64,000 nt of DNA from Ramlibacter paludis (GCF_022012305.1 NZ_JAKLTM010000005.1:248001-312000); one strand, 5' to 3'. Shown: positions 18,911-28,813, counted from the stretch's first letter. The notes: generated from the sequence alone by a model not told the origin. Program-made: numbers and translations.

Positions 18911-21796
18911 GTGAGCACATCCTCTTCTTCAAGGCGCGCGAAGTTCTGGCGCACGGACTGGTTCGTGGGTGTCCTGGTGGTGCTCGCGGTCCTGGTCCTG
19001 AACAAGGCGACCGATTTCGTGGGCACGCTGGAGCGGCGCTATTACGACTTCGCCAGCACCAGCACCTCGCGCCTGCCGTCCGACAAGATCGCGATCATCG
19101 CCATCGACGACCAGAGCGTGTCCAACATCGGCCGCTGGCCGTGGCCGCGCGACGTGCACGCGCAGCTGATCGACAAGCTCTCGGCCGCGAAAGCCAAGAC
19201 CATCGTCCATACCGCTTTCTTCCTGGAGCCGCAGACGGACCCGGGCCTCGTCTACATCCGCAAGATCAAGGAAGCGCTCGGCCCGGACGCCGCCGGCAAC
19301 CAGGCGGTCGCGGCGCTCATCACGCAGGCCGAGGGCGCGCTGGACACCGACGGCAAGCTGGCCGCCAGCATGGCCAAGGCCGGCAACGTCCTCACGCCTT
19401 CGGTGTTCGTCTTCGGCGAACCGCAAGGCAAGGCCGACAAGCCGCTGCCCGCGGCCGCCCTCAAGAGCGCGGTCGATGACCAGCAGGGTTTCTCGCTGGC
19501 CAGCAGCAGCACGCAGCAGCCGATCGAGGCCATCGCCAACGCCGCCGCCGGCATCGGCCACCTGAACCAGGACATCGACGTCGATGGCGCCGTGCGCTAC
19601 GAGCCGATGCTGGTCAACTACTACGGCAAGGACGTGCCTTCGATGGCGCTGCTGGCGGCCGCCAAGAGCCTGAATCTTTCGCCGGCCGACATCAAGCTGA
19701 ACGTGGGCGACTCGGTGCAGATCGGCAAGCTGAAGGTCAGGACCGACGACTACGCGCGCATGCTGCCCCAGTTCTACCGCGGCCGCGACGGCAAGCCCGC
19801 GTTCCAGGTCGATTCCTTCTACGACGTGCTCTCCGGCAAGATCCCGGCCGCCAAGTACGCCGACAAGATCGTGCTGGTCGGGGCCACGGCCGCCGGCGTC
19901 GGCACCCAGTTTCCGGCGCCCGGCGGCCAGAGCCTGGCGCCGGTGGAATACATCGCCCACGTGACGTCCAGCATCCTGGGCGAGCACTTCCTGGTGGCGC
20001 CGGCCTGGGGCCGCCTCGCTTCGGTCGGCGTCTACCTGCTGATGGCCGCTTTCCTGATCGCCGTGCTGCCGCGCCTGTCGGCCGGCAAGGCGGGCGCAGC
20101 CACCGGCGCGCTGTTCATCGCGCTGCTGGCCACCGAGTTCGGCCTGCTGGCCGGCGGCTCGCTGTGGATCGAGCTGGTGATGCCGGCCACGCTGCTGCTG
20201 ATCGGCTACATCGCCCTCACGACCAAGCGTTTCCTCGTCACCGAAGCCGGCAAGCAGAAGTCCGACGAGGAGTCGGCCGAGACCAACCGCATGATGGGCC
20301 TGGCGCTGCAGGGGCAGGGCCAGCTCGATGCCGCCTTCGACCGCTTCCAGCGCGTGCCGATGGGCGACGAGGTGATGGCCAACATGTACAACCTGGCGCT
20401 CGACTTCGAGCGCAAGCGCCAGTTCAACAAGGCGCAGGCCGTGTACGAACACATGGCCGGCTACAACCGCAAGTACAAGGACCTCGAGTCCAAGCTCAAT
20501 CGGGCCAGGAACCTGTCGGAGACCGTCATCCTCGGCGGCGGCGGCAGCCACCCGGGCGGCACCATGCTGCTCGATGGCGGCGCAGTCGAGAAGCCGATGC
20601 TGGGGCGCTACCAGGTCGAGAAGGAACTGGGCAAGGGTGCGATGGGCGTCGTCTACCTGGGCAAGGACCCGAAGATCGGCCGCGTGGTGGCGATCAAGAC
20701 GATGGCGCTGTCGCAGGAGTTCGAGGGCGAGGAGCTGGCCGACGCGCGCGAGCGCTTCTTCCGCGAGGCCGAGACCGCCGGCCGCCTGCAGCACCAGAAC
20801 ATCGTCACCATCTTCGATGCGGGCGAGGAACACGACCTGGCCTACATCGCCATGGAGTTCCTCAAGGGCCGCGACCTCGTCGACTACTGCAAGGACGGCG
20901 CGCTGCTGCCCGTGCCGAAGGTGCTGTCCATCGTGGCGCGGGTGGCCGAGGCGCTGGCCTATGCGCACCGGCAGAACGTGGTCCACCGCGACATCAAGCC
21001 GGCCAACATCATGTACGAGCTGGAATCGGACACCGTCAAGGTCACCGACTTCGGCATCGCGCGCATCACCGACTCCAGCAAGACCAAGACCGGCCTGGTG
21101 CTGGGCACGCCGAGCTTCATGTCGCCCGAGCAGATCGCCGGCAAGAAGATCGACGGCCGCTCTGACCTCTATTCGCTGGGCGTCATGCTGTTCCAGATGC
21201 TGACCGGCGTGCTGCCCTTCCGCGGCGACTCGATGGCGGAGCTGATGTACAAGATCGCCAACGAGGAAGCGCCCGACCTGCGTGTGATCCGACCCGGCCT
21301 GCCCGAGCAGCTGGTGCAGATCGTGGCGCGGGCGCTGGCGAAGAAGCCGGAAGTTCGCTACCAGGACGGCGACCAGCTGGCGCTCGAACTGAAGGCGGTT
21401 GCCGCGTCCCTGGCCGGCGGCCCGGCGCCGGTGCGGGCGGCCACGCCCATGCCGCCGGTGCAGCCAATCGTGACCACTGCGGCCGCGGAGCGGACCCTGG
21501 CGTTCCGCCAGCCCGCGCCCGAGGACGACGCGGACAAGACCGTGGTCATGGCTTTCAACAATGCGCCCGGCGGGCAGCCGCCCATCCCGGCCACGGCTCC
21601 TTCGGGCGGCTTCCAGCCCGGAACATTCGCGGAAACGCAACCCGCATTTGCGGCGACAGTGCCCGCTTCGGCCTTGCCCGGCTATGATGCGGGCCAGAAA
21701 GAGACAGCGGCGCCGCAGTTCGACAAGACTTCCGTGGTCACCCGACCGGGGGGGAACACCCCGGACGGCGGCGGCAAGACTGGCCAGGAGCCTTGA
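18911..21796 (+). CDS. CHASE2-domain transmembrane Ser/Thr protein kinase
   Basis: A 961-residue receptor kinase. TM1 is near residues 17-33, and a periplasmic CHASE2 sensor follows to about residue 350 (IAIIAIDDQSVSNIGRWPW...KIVLVGATAAG). A cluster of membrane segments lies around 360-435, then a helical-repeat linker. The kinase domain spans about 565-830: glycine loop ELGKGAMGVVYLG, Lys596 in VAIK, HRDIKPAN (Asp694), DFG (Asp713), GTPSFMSPEQ. A Pro/Ala-rich tail carries DKT motifs at Thr877 and Thr940. I chose GTG at 18911, after an AAGGGG-type site, over TTG at 18884. First gene of a kinase-phosphatase-FHA-cyclase series. Confidence 0.93.
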   Translation: MSTSSSSRRAKFWRTDWFVGVLVVLAVLVLNKATDFVGTLERRYYDFASTSTSRLPSDKIAIIAIDDQSVSNIGRWPWPRDVHAQLIDKLSAAKAKTIVHTAFFLEPQTDPGLVYIRKIKEALGPDAAGNQAVAALITQAEGALDTDGKLAASMAKAGNVLTPSVFVFGEPQGKADKPLPAAALKSAVDDQQGFSLASSSTQQPIEAIANAAAGIGHLNQDIDVDGAVRYEPMLVNYYGKDVPSMALLAAAKSLNLSPADIKLNVGDSVQIGKLKVRTDDYARMLPQFYRGRDGKPAFQVDSFYDVLSGKIPAAKYADKIVLVGATAAGVGTQFPAPGGQSLAPVEYIAHVTSSILGEHFLVAPAWGRLASVGVYLLMAAFLIAVLPRLSAGKAGAATGALFIALLATEFGLLAGGSLWIELVMPATLLLIGYIALTTKRFLVTEAGKQKSDEESAETNRMMGLALQGQGQLDAAFDRFQRVPMGDEVMANMYNLALDFERKRQFNKAQAVYEHMAGYNRKYKDLESKLNRARNLSETVILGGGGSHPGGTMLLDGGAVEKPMLGRYQVEKELGKGAMGVVYLGKDPKIGRVVAIKTMALSQEFEGEELADARERFFREAETAGRLQHQNIVTIFDAGEEHDLAYIAMEFLKGRDLVDYCKDGALLPVPKVLSIVARVAEALAYAHRQNVVHRDIKPANIMYELESDTVKVTDFGIARITDSSKTKTGLVLGTPSFMSPEQIAGKKIDGRSDLYSLGVMLFQMLTGVLPFRGDSMAELMYKIANEEAPDLRVIRPGLPEQLVQIVARALAKKPEVRYQDGDQLALELKAVAASLAGGPAPVRAATPMPPVQPIVTTAAAERTLAFRQPAPEDDADKTVVMAFNNAPGGQPPIPATAPSGGFQPGTFAETQPAFAATVPASALPGYDAGQKETAAPQFDKTSVVTRPGGNTPDGGGKTGQEP

Positions 21797-21806
21797 CCCG
21801 CGAACT

Positions 21807-22592
21807 ATGAACTACGAGTTTTGCCTCCGCACCGACCCCGGTCTTGCGCGCGAAAACAACGAGGATTCCGTCACCTTCGACGAGCCGACCCGCCTGGGCA
21901 TCCTGGCGGACGGCATGGGCGGGTACAACGCCGGCGAGATCGCCAGCGGGATGGCGACCACGTTCATCAAGTCGGAACTCGGGCGCTGGCTGGCCCAGGC
22001 GGGCCGCCATGCCAACGGGCGCGAGGTGCGCCGGGCCATGGAGATCTGCGTCGACAACGCGAACCGCTCGATCTTCAACGCAGCCAATTCCAACCCGCAG
22101 TACAGCGGCATGGGCACCACCCTCGTGGTCGGCGTGTTCCAGGACGGCCGCCTGATGCTGGGGCACATCGGTGACTCCCGCTGCTACCGCCTGCGCGGCG
22201 CGGCGCTGGAGCAGATCACCAAGGACCACTCGCTGCTGCAGGAGCAGATGGACGCCGGCCTGATCACCCCCGAGCAGGCAGCGACCTCGACCAACAAGAA
22301 CCTGGTCACGCGCGCGCTGGGCGTGGAGGACGCCGTGCTGCTCGAAGTGAACGAACACCGCGTGGAGCCCGGCGACCTTTATCTGATGTGCTCGGACGGG
22401 CTGTCGGATATGCTGGACGACGAGGCCATCGCGCGCATCGTCGCGAGCGACGCGCCGCTGGACCAGAAGGCGGGGCAGTTGATCGACGCTGCGAACGCAA
22501 ACGGGGGAAGGGACAATATTTCGGTGCTGCTGGCGCAAGCCAACAGCGGCTCCAAAAAGCGTGGCCTGATCTCCCGGTGGCTGGGACAATAG
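21807..22592 (+). CDS. PP2C-family protein Ser/Thr phosphatase
   Basis: A 261-residue metal-dependent phosphatase of the PP2C/Stp1 type, expected to reverse the action of the kinase 10 bp upstream. Motifs: ENNEDS (17-22), DGMGGYNAGE (35-44, metal Asp-Gly), GDSRCYR, CSDGLSDML and GGRDNISV near the end, together supplying the metal-binding Asp residues. Cytosolic, no membrane segment. The kinase-phosphatase pairing and spacing argue for one transcript. Confidence 0.95.
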   Translation: MNYEFCLRTDPGLARENNEDSVTFDEPTRLGILADGMGGYNAGEIASGMATTFIKSELGRWLAQAGRHANGREVRRAMEICVDNANRSIFNAANSNPQYSGMGTTLVVGVFQDGRLMLGHIGDSRCYRLRGAALEQITKDHSLLQEQMDAGLITPEQAATSTNKNLVTRALGVEDAVLLEVNEHRVEPGDLYLMCSDGLSDMLDDEAIARIVASDAPLDQKAGQLIDAANANGGRDNISVLLAQANSGSKKRGLISRWLGQ

Positions 22593-22630
22593 TCGCGGGA
22601 CGGGTTTGAATACATAAACAGGAGTCGACC

Positions 22631-23323
22631 ATGCCGAAAATGATCGTTTCGATCGACGGTGTCGTCATCAAGGAAGTGCAGTTGACCAAGGACCGGACGA
22701 CACTGGGACGCCGGCCCTACAACGACATCGTGATCGACAACCTTGCGGTGAGCGGCGAGCACGCCGTGCTGCAGCTTTCGGGCAACGAGGTCTATCTCGA
22801 GGATCTGAATTCCACCAACGGCACCTACGTGAACGGGAAGGCCGTGAAGAAACAGTTGTTGCAGAACAACGACACGGTGGAGATCGGCAAGTACAAGATC
22901 AAGTTCATCAACGAGGCGCCCGGCGCCACGTTCGACAAGACGGTGATCATGAAGGCCGGCATGGTGCCCCCGCAGGTGGCCAAGCCGCCTGCCGCCCCCG
23001 TCGGAGCCGCCGCCAGTGCCGGCGCGGCCCCCGCCGCCGCTCCCGCGCATCCGGAGCCGGTGGCCGCCAGCATCAAGGTGCTGTCCGGCGCCGCCGCCGG
23101 GCGCGAGGTGCCCCTGGTCAAGGTGGTCACCACCATCGGCAAGCCGGGCGTCGCGGTCGCCGCGATCACCAAGCGCTCGCATGGCTTCGTGGTGGCGCAT
23201 GTCGAGGGCTCCAACAAGCCGACGCTCAACGGCAATGCCATCGGCCCCGAGCCGGTGACGCTGAAGAACGGCGACATGCTGGAACTCGCAGGCACCCAGA
23301 TGCAGTTCCTGCAGGCGACCTGA
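22631..23323 (+). CDS. FHA-domain protein with two FHA-like modules
   Basis: A 230-residue phosphothreonine-reader. The first FHA domain is complete (residues about 22-92): GRRPYNDIVI, SGEHAVL and NSTNGTYVNG supply the phosphate-binding Arg, Ser and Asn. A Pro/Ala linker follows, and the C-terminal half (about 148-228) resembles a second, degenerate FHA fold (IKVLSGAAAGREV...PTLNG) lacking the S-x-x-H core. The linker start carries FDKTVIM (Thr104), almost the same as DKTVVM in the tail of the kinase upstream. It probably docks on the phosphorylated kinase or is itself a substrate. Confidence 0.92.
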   Translation: MPKMIVSIDGVVIKEVQLTKDRTTLGRRPYNDIVIDNLAVSGEHAVLQLSGNEVYLEDLNSTNGTYVNGKAVKKQLLQNNDTVEIGKYKIKFINEAPGATFDKTVIMKAGMVPPQVAKPPAAPVGAAASAGAAPAAAPAHPEPVAASIKVLSGAAAGREVPLVKVVTTIGKPGVAVAAITKRSHGFVVAHVEGSNKPTLNGNAIGPEPVTLKNGDMLELAGTQMQFLQAT

Positions 23324-23348
23324 GCCCGCGCCAGCGCTCGCCCGCCGC

Positions 23349-25598
23349 ATGGGGACGCTCGCCAGGCACTGGCCGCGGATAGCGATCACGCTGGCGCCGC
23401 TGCTGTTCGCGCTGCTGCACGCCACGGGCGACCTGCGCATCGGCTTCCTGAGCCGGCTCGATGCGATCCTGTACGACGCGCGCCTGCGCACAGCCATGCC
23501 GCGGACGCTGGACCCGCGCGTCGTAATCGTCGATATCGACGAAAAGAGCCTGGCCGAACAGGGTCAGTGGCCCTGGAGCCGCAACAAGCTTGCCGCGATG
23601 GTCGACGAGCTGTTCGATCGCCAGAAGGCAGCGATCGTTGGCTTCGACATCGTGTTCGCCGAGCCCGACGACAGTTCGGGCCTGTCGCGGCTGCGCGAGC
23701 TAGCCGAAGGCGAGCTGAAAGATGCGCCGGGCTTCCAACAGCGCCTTGCGCAAATCCAGACTACCTTGGACTACGACGCCGCGTTCGCTCGCGCGATCGA
23801 GAAGCGGCCGGTGGTGCTGGGTTACTACCTGACCAGCGACCGCAATGGGCGCAAGAGCGGCGTGCTGCCGAAGCCGGTGATGACCCGCGACAACCTGCGT
23901 GGCAGGCCGATCACGTTCTACAGCTTCGACGGCTACGGCTCCAACATCGCACCGCTCGCCCGGGCCGCGCCGGTCGCCGGCTTCTTCAACTCCGTGACCG
24001 ACGGCGACGGGGTAGTGCGCTCGGTGCCGCTCGTCGCGGAGCACGGCGGCGCCTACTACGAGGCCCTGTCCCTGGCCATGTTCCGGCTGATGGCTGGCGA
24101 ACCGACGGTCGACCCGGGATTCCCGCGTGATCGCTTCGCCAACCGCAACTACGGCGGCCTGGAAAGCATCCTGCTCAAACAGGGTGCACGCCAGCTCGCG
24201 ATCCCGGTCGATGACAAAGTCGGAACGCTGGTGCCCTTCCGGGGCGACGGCGGGCCGCAGGGCAAGTCGTTCCGCTACATCCCGGCCTCGGACCTGATCA
24301 AGAAACGCCTGGGCGAGGGCGAGCTGAAGGACAAGATCGTGCTGGTCGGCACGTCGGCCCCGGGCTTGCTGGATATGCGGGTGACGCCGGTCGGCGAGAC
24401 ATATCCCGGCGTGGAAATGCACGCCAACCTGATCTCCGGCCTGCTTGAGGGGCGTCTCTACGTCAAACCCGACTACGCCGCCGGCTACGAGGTGGCGCTG
24501 CTGCTGATTGCCGGCCTGCTGCTGGCCCTTCTGCTGCCGGTTCTGTCGGCGACGGTGGCGGTGCTGATCAGTGTCGGCGTCGCCGGCTCGCTGGTGGCCC
24601 TGAATTACTACCTCTTCATGGCGTACGGTCTGGTCATGCCGCTCGCCTCGGCCTTGGTGATGGTAGGCCTCGCCTTCGCCTTGAACATGAGCTACGGCTA
24701 CTTCGTCGAAAGCCGCAGTAAGCGCGAACTGGCCAACCTGTTCGGCACCTACGTGCCGCCGGAGCTGGTCGACGAGATGGTGAAGGACCCGGACAGCTAC
24801 AGCATGAAGGCCGCCAGCAAGGAGCTGACGGTGATGTTCTGCGACATGCGCGGCTTCACCAAGATGTCGGAGAAGATGGACCCGACCCAGCTGCAGCAAC
24901 TGCTGAACGACGTCTTCAGCCGGCTCACGGACATCATCCGCTCCAACCGCGGCACCATCGACAAGTACATGGGCGACTGCGTCATGGCCTTCTGGGGCGC
25001 GCCGGTGGAAACGCCCAACCACGCCGCGCTGGCCGTGCAGTCCGCCATTGCGATGTCGCGCGCCGTGCACGAGATCAACGCCGAACACCGCGCCAAGGGG
25101 ATCCCGGAGATCGGCGTCGGGGTCGGCCTCAACACCGGCACCATGTGCGTCGGCGACATGGGCTCGGACATCCGCCGCAGCTACACGGTGATCGGCGACT
25201 CGGTGAACCTGGGCTCCCGGCTGGAAGGCCTGTCCAAGGTCTACGGGGTCGACATCGTGGTGAGCGAGACCACCCGCAAGCAGGCGCCCGACTTCGCCTG
25301 GCAGGAGCTGGACCGGGTCCGGGTCAAGGGCAAGGAGCAGGCGGTGGGCATCTTCTACCCGCTCGGGCCGGTGGCCGAACTGCCGAAGGCGACGGCCGAC
25401 GAGTTGAAGACCTGGAACGCTTTCCTCAAGTCCTACCGGGCCCAGGACTGGGACCAGTGCGACCTCCATATGCTGAATTTGCAGCGTATGAACGCGCAAA
25501 AATACCTTTACGAGCTGTACTCCGAGCGTGTAGCCTCGATGAGGTTGCTGCCTTTCGACCCGGGCTGGGACGGCGCGACCACGTTCGAGACCAAGTAG
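23349..25598 (+). CDS. CHASE2-domain class III adenylate cyclase
   Basis: A 749-residue membrane cyclase making cyclic nucleotide, probably cAMP. TM1 is near residues 10-28, a periplasmic CHASE2 sensor runs to about residue 370, and three membrane segments lie around 375-460. The cyclase domain starts near 490: metal-binding Asp499 in FCDMRGF and Asp543 in KYMGDCVMAFW, and the transition-state residues in VNLGSRLE. The substrate-selecting Lys (TIDKYMGD) with Thr (SYTVIGD) fits ATP rather than GTP. It shares its sensor type with the kinase upstream, so one envelope signal could drive both outputs. A phosphodiesterase gene follows after 11 bp. Confidence 0.94.
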   Translation: MGTLARHWPRIAITLAPLLFALLHATGDLRIGFLSRLDAILYDARLRTAMPRTLDPRVVIVDIDEKSLAEQGQWPWSRNKLAAMVDELFDRQKAAIVGFDIVFAEPDDSSGLSRLRELAEGELKDAPGFQQRLAQIQTTLDYDAAFARAIEKRPVVLGYYLTSDRNGRKSGVLPKPVMTRDNLRGRPITFYSFDGYGSNIAPLARAAPVAGFFNSVTDGDGVVRSVPLVAEHGGAYYEALSLAMFRLMAGEPTVDPGFPRDRFANRNYGGLESILLKQGARQLAIPVDDKVGTLVPFRGDGGPQGKSFRYIPASDLIKKRLGEGELKDKIVLVGTSAPGLLDMRVTPVGETYPGVEMHANLISGLLEGRLYVKPDYAAGYEVALLLIAGLLLALLLPVLSATVAVLISVGVAGSLVALNYYLFMAYGLVMPLASALVMVGLAFALNMSYGYFVESRSKRELANLFGTYVPPELVDEMVKDPDSYSMKAASKELTVMFCDMRGFTKMSEKMDPTQLQQLLNDVFSRLTDIIRSNRGTIDKYMGDCVMAFWGAPVETPNHAALAVQSAIAMSRAVHEINAEHRAKGIPEIGVGVGLNTGTMCVGDMGSDIRRSYTVIGDSVNLGSRLEGLSKVYGVDIVVSETTRKQAPDFAWQELDRVRVKGKEQAVGIFYPLGPVAELPKATADELKTWNAFLKSYRAQDWDQCDLHMLNLQRMNAQKYLYELYSERVASMRLLPFDPGWDGATTFETK

Positions 25599-25609
25599 AG
25601 GGACGCTGA

Positions 25610-26401
25610 ATGAAGGTGCGGGTGCTGGGCTGCTCCGGCGCAATCGCCAAGGATTGCCGGACCACGTCCTTCCTGATCGACGGCGACGTCCTGGTCGACG
25701 CGGGCACCGGCGTGGGCGACCTCACCTTGCAGGAAATGCGCGGCATCCGCGACGTCCTGCTCACGCACTCCCACCTGGACCACGTCGCGGCGCTGCCGCT
25801 GATGGTGGACGCCATCGCCTCGCAGCTGGACCAGCCGATCCGCATCTCGGCGCTGCCCGGCACGATCGCGGCGCTCAAGGCCCACATCTTCAACAACGTG
25901 ATCTGGCCCGATTTCAGCCGCATCCCGTCGGCGCAATCGCCCTTCATCACCTTCCACGAGATCCAGGTCGGCCAGGTGCTGGAGCTGCGGGGCAAGTACA
26001 TCGAGGTGCTGCCGGCCGTGCACACCGTGCCCGCCTGCGGCTACGCGGTGAGCGGCGGCCAGGGCTGCTGGATCTTCACCGGCGACACCGAGCGCAACCC
26101 CGCCTTCTGGCGGCGCATCAACCAGCTGGAGGTTGCGGCGCTGGTGATCGAGACGGCATTCTCCAACCGCGAACAGGAGCTGGCCCGCCGGAGCCTGCAC
26201 CTGTCGCCCCACGCGCTGGCCGAGGAACTCGACTGCATCGACAAGGGCAAGCGCTTTCCCATCTTCATCACCCATACCAAGCCGGCGGAGACCGAGCTGA
26301 TCATGACCGAGATCCAACGCTTCGACCAGACGCAGCCCTTCGGGCCGAACGTCGCGCATGACATCCGCTGGCTGCGCGCGGGGCAGGAGTTCGAGCTGTG
26401 A
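25610..26401 (+). CDS. Class II-like 3',5'-cyclic-nucleotide phosphodiesterase (metallo-beta-lactamase fold)
   Basis: A 263-residue metallo-beta-lactamase-fold hydrolase. The metal motif THSHLDH gives His53, His55, Asp57 and His58; further ligands are in PAVHTVPACGY and FTGDTERN, and the last His in ITHTKPAE. This arrangement is that of class II cyclic nucleotide phosphodiesterases rather than beta-lactamases or RNases of the fold. The gene lies directly after the cyclase, so making and breaking cAMP would be encoded together. Its stop overlaps the start of the ATPase gene by four bases (GTGA). The cyclic-nucleotide substrate is inferred from family and neighbour. Confidence 0.85.
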   Translation: MKVRVLGCSGAIAKDCRTTSFLIDGDVLVDAGTGVGDLTLQEMRGIRDVLLTHSHLDHVAALPLMVDAIASQLDQPIRISALPGTIAALKAHIFNNVIWPDFSRIPSAQSPFITFHEIQVGQVLELRGKYIEVLPAVHTVPACGYAVSGGQGCWIFTGDTERNPAFWRRINQLEVAALVIETAFSNREQELARRSLHLSPHALAEELDCIDKGKRFPIFITHTKPAETELIMTEIQRFDQTQPFGPNVAHDIRWLRAGQEFEL

Positions 26402-28809
26402 GCGCGGTTCTCAAGTCGAAGGACAGCGAGCAGGAGTTCCTGAATTCGCAGCAGCTGCCGCCGGACAAGCGCGGCATCTCGTTCGAGGCGCTGTTCTTCC
26501 GCCAGCTGCAGCAGGTCACCACGCGCATCCACGCCACCGAGAACATCGACGAGATCATGCTCGAGGCGAGCCAGGACATCTGCAAGCTCCTGAACGCCGA
26601 CCGCCTGACGCTCTACGCGGTGAACGAGGACCACAGCGCCATCGTGTCGAAGGTCAAGACCGGCCTGAACGCCAGCCGCGACCTCAAGCTGCCGATCAGC
26701 CCGCAGAGCGTGGCCGGCTACGTGGCCATGTCGAAGCAGATGGTCAACATCGCCGACGTCTACGACGACGACGCGTTGAAGCGCATCCATCCCAGCCTGA
26801 CCTTCCTGAAGGAAGTCGACAAGCGCTCGGGCTACCGCACCAAGCAGATGCTGGTGGTGCCCATCCTCGACGGCGACAACCTGCACGGCGTGCTGCAGGT
26901 GATCAACAACAAGAGCGACCAGCCTTTCGGCGAGCTCGAGACGGAAGGTGCGACGCAGCTGTGCGCGACCCTTGCTACGGCGATCCGCCAGCGCGTGCAG
27001 AAGGCGCAGGACAGCGCCCGGCGCAAGGCCACCAAGTACGACGGCCTGATCGCCGACGGCGTGATCACCTATGAGGAGCTGCAGGGCGCCGTGCTCAAGG
27101 CGCGCGAGGCGTCGGAGCCGGTCGAACAGGTGCTGATGCGGGACTTCTCGATCCGCCCGGCACAGATCGGCCCGTCCCTGTCCAAGTTCTTCGGCGTGCC
27201 CTACGAGCCGCTCAATACCGGCCGGGTCCGGATCGAGGCGCTGCAGGGCGCGCTCAAGCGCGAGTTCGTCCTGGAGCAGGGCTGGGTGCCGCTGGAGGAA
27301 TCTCCCGAGGGCCTGGTGATCATGTGCACCGACCCCGAGGCAGTGCGCAATTCGCGCATCGTCCCGCAGATCTTTCCGCGCGCCAGCAAGCTCGCGTTCC
27401 GCGTCACCACCCAGACCGAATTCGAGGAGACGGTGGCGCAGCTGTGGGGCGCGCCGGACGCCGGCGTGTCGGTCGAGGACATGCTGGCCGACCTCAACGC
27501 CCCGCTGGGCGACGACGAGGGCGGCGAGGACAACGCGCTGGAGTCCGCGGCCGCGGACAACGAGCTGGTCAAGTTCGTCAACCGGATCATCATCGACGCC
27601 TACAACCAGAAGGCCTCGGACATCCACGTCGAGCCGCTGCCCGGCAAGGCCAAGACCGGCATCCGCTTCCGCATCGACGGCACGCTGATCCCGTACATCG
27701 AGGTGCCTTCGCACTACCGCCAGGCGATGGTGACGCGCCTGAAGATCATGTGCGACCTCGACATCTCCGAGCGCCGCAAGCCGCAGGACGGCAAGATCAA
27801 GTTCAAGAAGTACGGCCCGCTCGACATCGAGCTGCGCGTGGCGACCATTCCGTCCGCCGGCGGCGTCGAGGACGTCGTGATGCGGATCCTGGCGGCGGGC
27901 GAGCCGATCCCGCTGGACAAGCTGGGCCTCACCACGCACAACCGCGAACGCCTGGAAGCCACGGTCACGAAGCCCTACGGCCTGTTCTACGTCTGCGGGC
28001 CGACCGGCTCCGGCAAGACGACCACGCTGCACTCGGTGCTGAAGTTCCTGAACAACTCCGAGACCAAGATCTGGACCGCCGAGGACCCGGTCGAAATCAC
28101 GCAGAAGGGCCTGCGCCAGGTACAGGTGAACAAGAAGGCCGGCATCGACTTCGCGCTGGTGATGCGCGCCTTCCTGCGCGCCGACCCGGACATCATCATG
28201 GTGGGCGAGTCGCGCGACAAGGAAACGGTGTCGATGGGCGTAGAGGCCTCGCTCACCGGCCACCTGGTGTTCTCCACGCTGCACACCAACTCCGCGCCGG
28301 AGTCCATCACCCGCCTGCTGGACATGGGCATGGACCCGTTCAACTTCGCCGACGCCCTGCTGGGCATCCTGGCGCAGCGCCTGGCCAAGCGCCTGTGCGT
28401 GTGCAAGGAGGCCTACGAGCCGCAGCCCGAGGAAATCCGTGCCTTCATCAAGGAATATGCGCTGGACCTGCAGCACACCGGGCCGTGGGCGGTGGACGCC
28501 GGCGGCGAGGCGCAGAAGCTGTACGAAAGCTGGGTCGAGGCCTACGGCACCGACGGGCACCTGCAGTTCTACCGAGCGGTGGGCTGCGAGAAGTGCAACA
28601 AGACCGGCTACAAGGGCCGCGTCGGCCTGCACGAGCTGCTGATCGCCGACGACGACATCAAGAAACTGATCCAGGAACGCGCCCGCGTGGCCGATCTTTT
28701 CGTCGCTTCCGTCGCCGCGGGCATGCGCACGCTGAAGATGGACGGCATGGAAAAGATCATGATGGGCCTGACCGATTTGAAGCAAGTTCGGTCGGTTTGT
28801 ATCAAGTAG
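26398..28809 (+). CDS. GspE/PilB-family secretion ATPase with N-terminal GAF domain (GTG start)
   Basis: An 803-residue type II/IV assembly ATPase. Residues about 35-205 form a GAF domain (ATENIDEIMLEASQDICKLLNADRLTLYAV...MLVVPILDGDNLHGVLQVINN). A diverged MshEN-like module follows (about 215-340). The ATPase core has Walker A GPTGSGKTT (534-542), Walker B with IIMVGESRD, the His box STLHTN and a Cys quartet (LCVC, CEKC) typical of PilB/GspE. GTG at 26398 overlaps the phosphodiesterase stop, so it is coupled to cAMP turnover genes. The three pilins downstream suggest it powers pilus extension; the GAF domain would be the control input. Confidence 0.93.
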   Translation: MSAVLKSKDSEQEFLNSQQLPPDKRGISFEALFFRQLQQVTTRIHATENIDEIMLEASQDICKLLNADRLTLYAVNEDHSAIVSKVKTGLNASRDLKLPISPQSVAGYVAMSKQMVNIADVYDDDALKRIHPSLTFLKEVDKRSGYRTKQMLVVPILDGDNLHGVLQVINNKSDQPFGELETEGATQLCATLATAIRQRVQKAQDSARRKATKYDGLIADGVITYEELQGAVLKAREASEPVEQVLMRDFSIRPAQIGPSLSKFFGVPYEPLNTGRVRIEALQGALKREFVLEQGWVPLEESPEGLVIMCTDPEAVRNSRIVPQIFPRASKLAFRVTTQTEFEETVAQLWGAPDAGVSVEDMLADLNAPLGDDEGGEDNALESAAADNELVKFVNRIIIDAYNQKASDIHVEPLPGKAKTGIRFRIDGTLIPYIEVPSHYRQAMVTRLKIMCDLDISERRKPQDGKIKFKKYGPLDIELRVATIPSAGGVEDVVMRILAAGEPIPLDKLGLTTHNRERLEATVTKPYGLFYVCGPTGSGKTTTLHSVLKFLNNSETKIWTAEDPVEITQKGLRQVQVNKKAGIDFALVMRAFLRADPDIIMVGESRDKETVSMGVEASLTGHLVFSTLHTNSAPESITRLLDMGMDPFNFADALLGILAQRLAKRLCVCKEAYEPQPEEIRAFIKEYALDLQHTGPWAVDAGGEAQKLYESWVEAYGTDGHLQFYRAVGCEKCNKTGYKGRVGLHELLIADDDIKKLIQERARVADLFVASVAAGMRTLKMDGMEKIMMGLTDLKQVRSVCIK

Positions 28810-28813
28810 TTCT

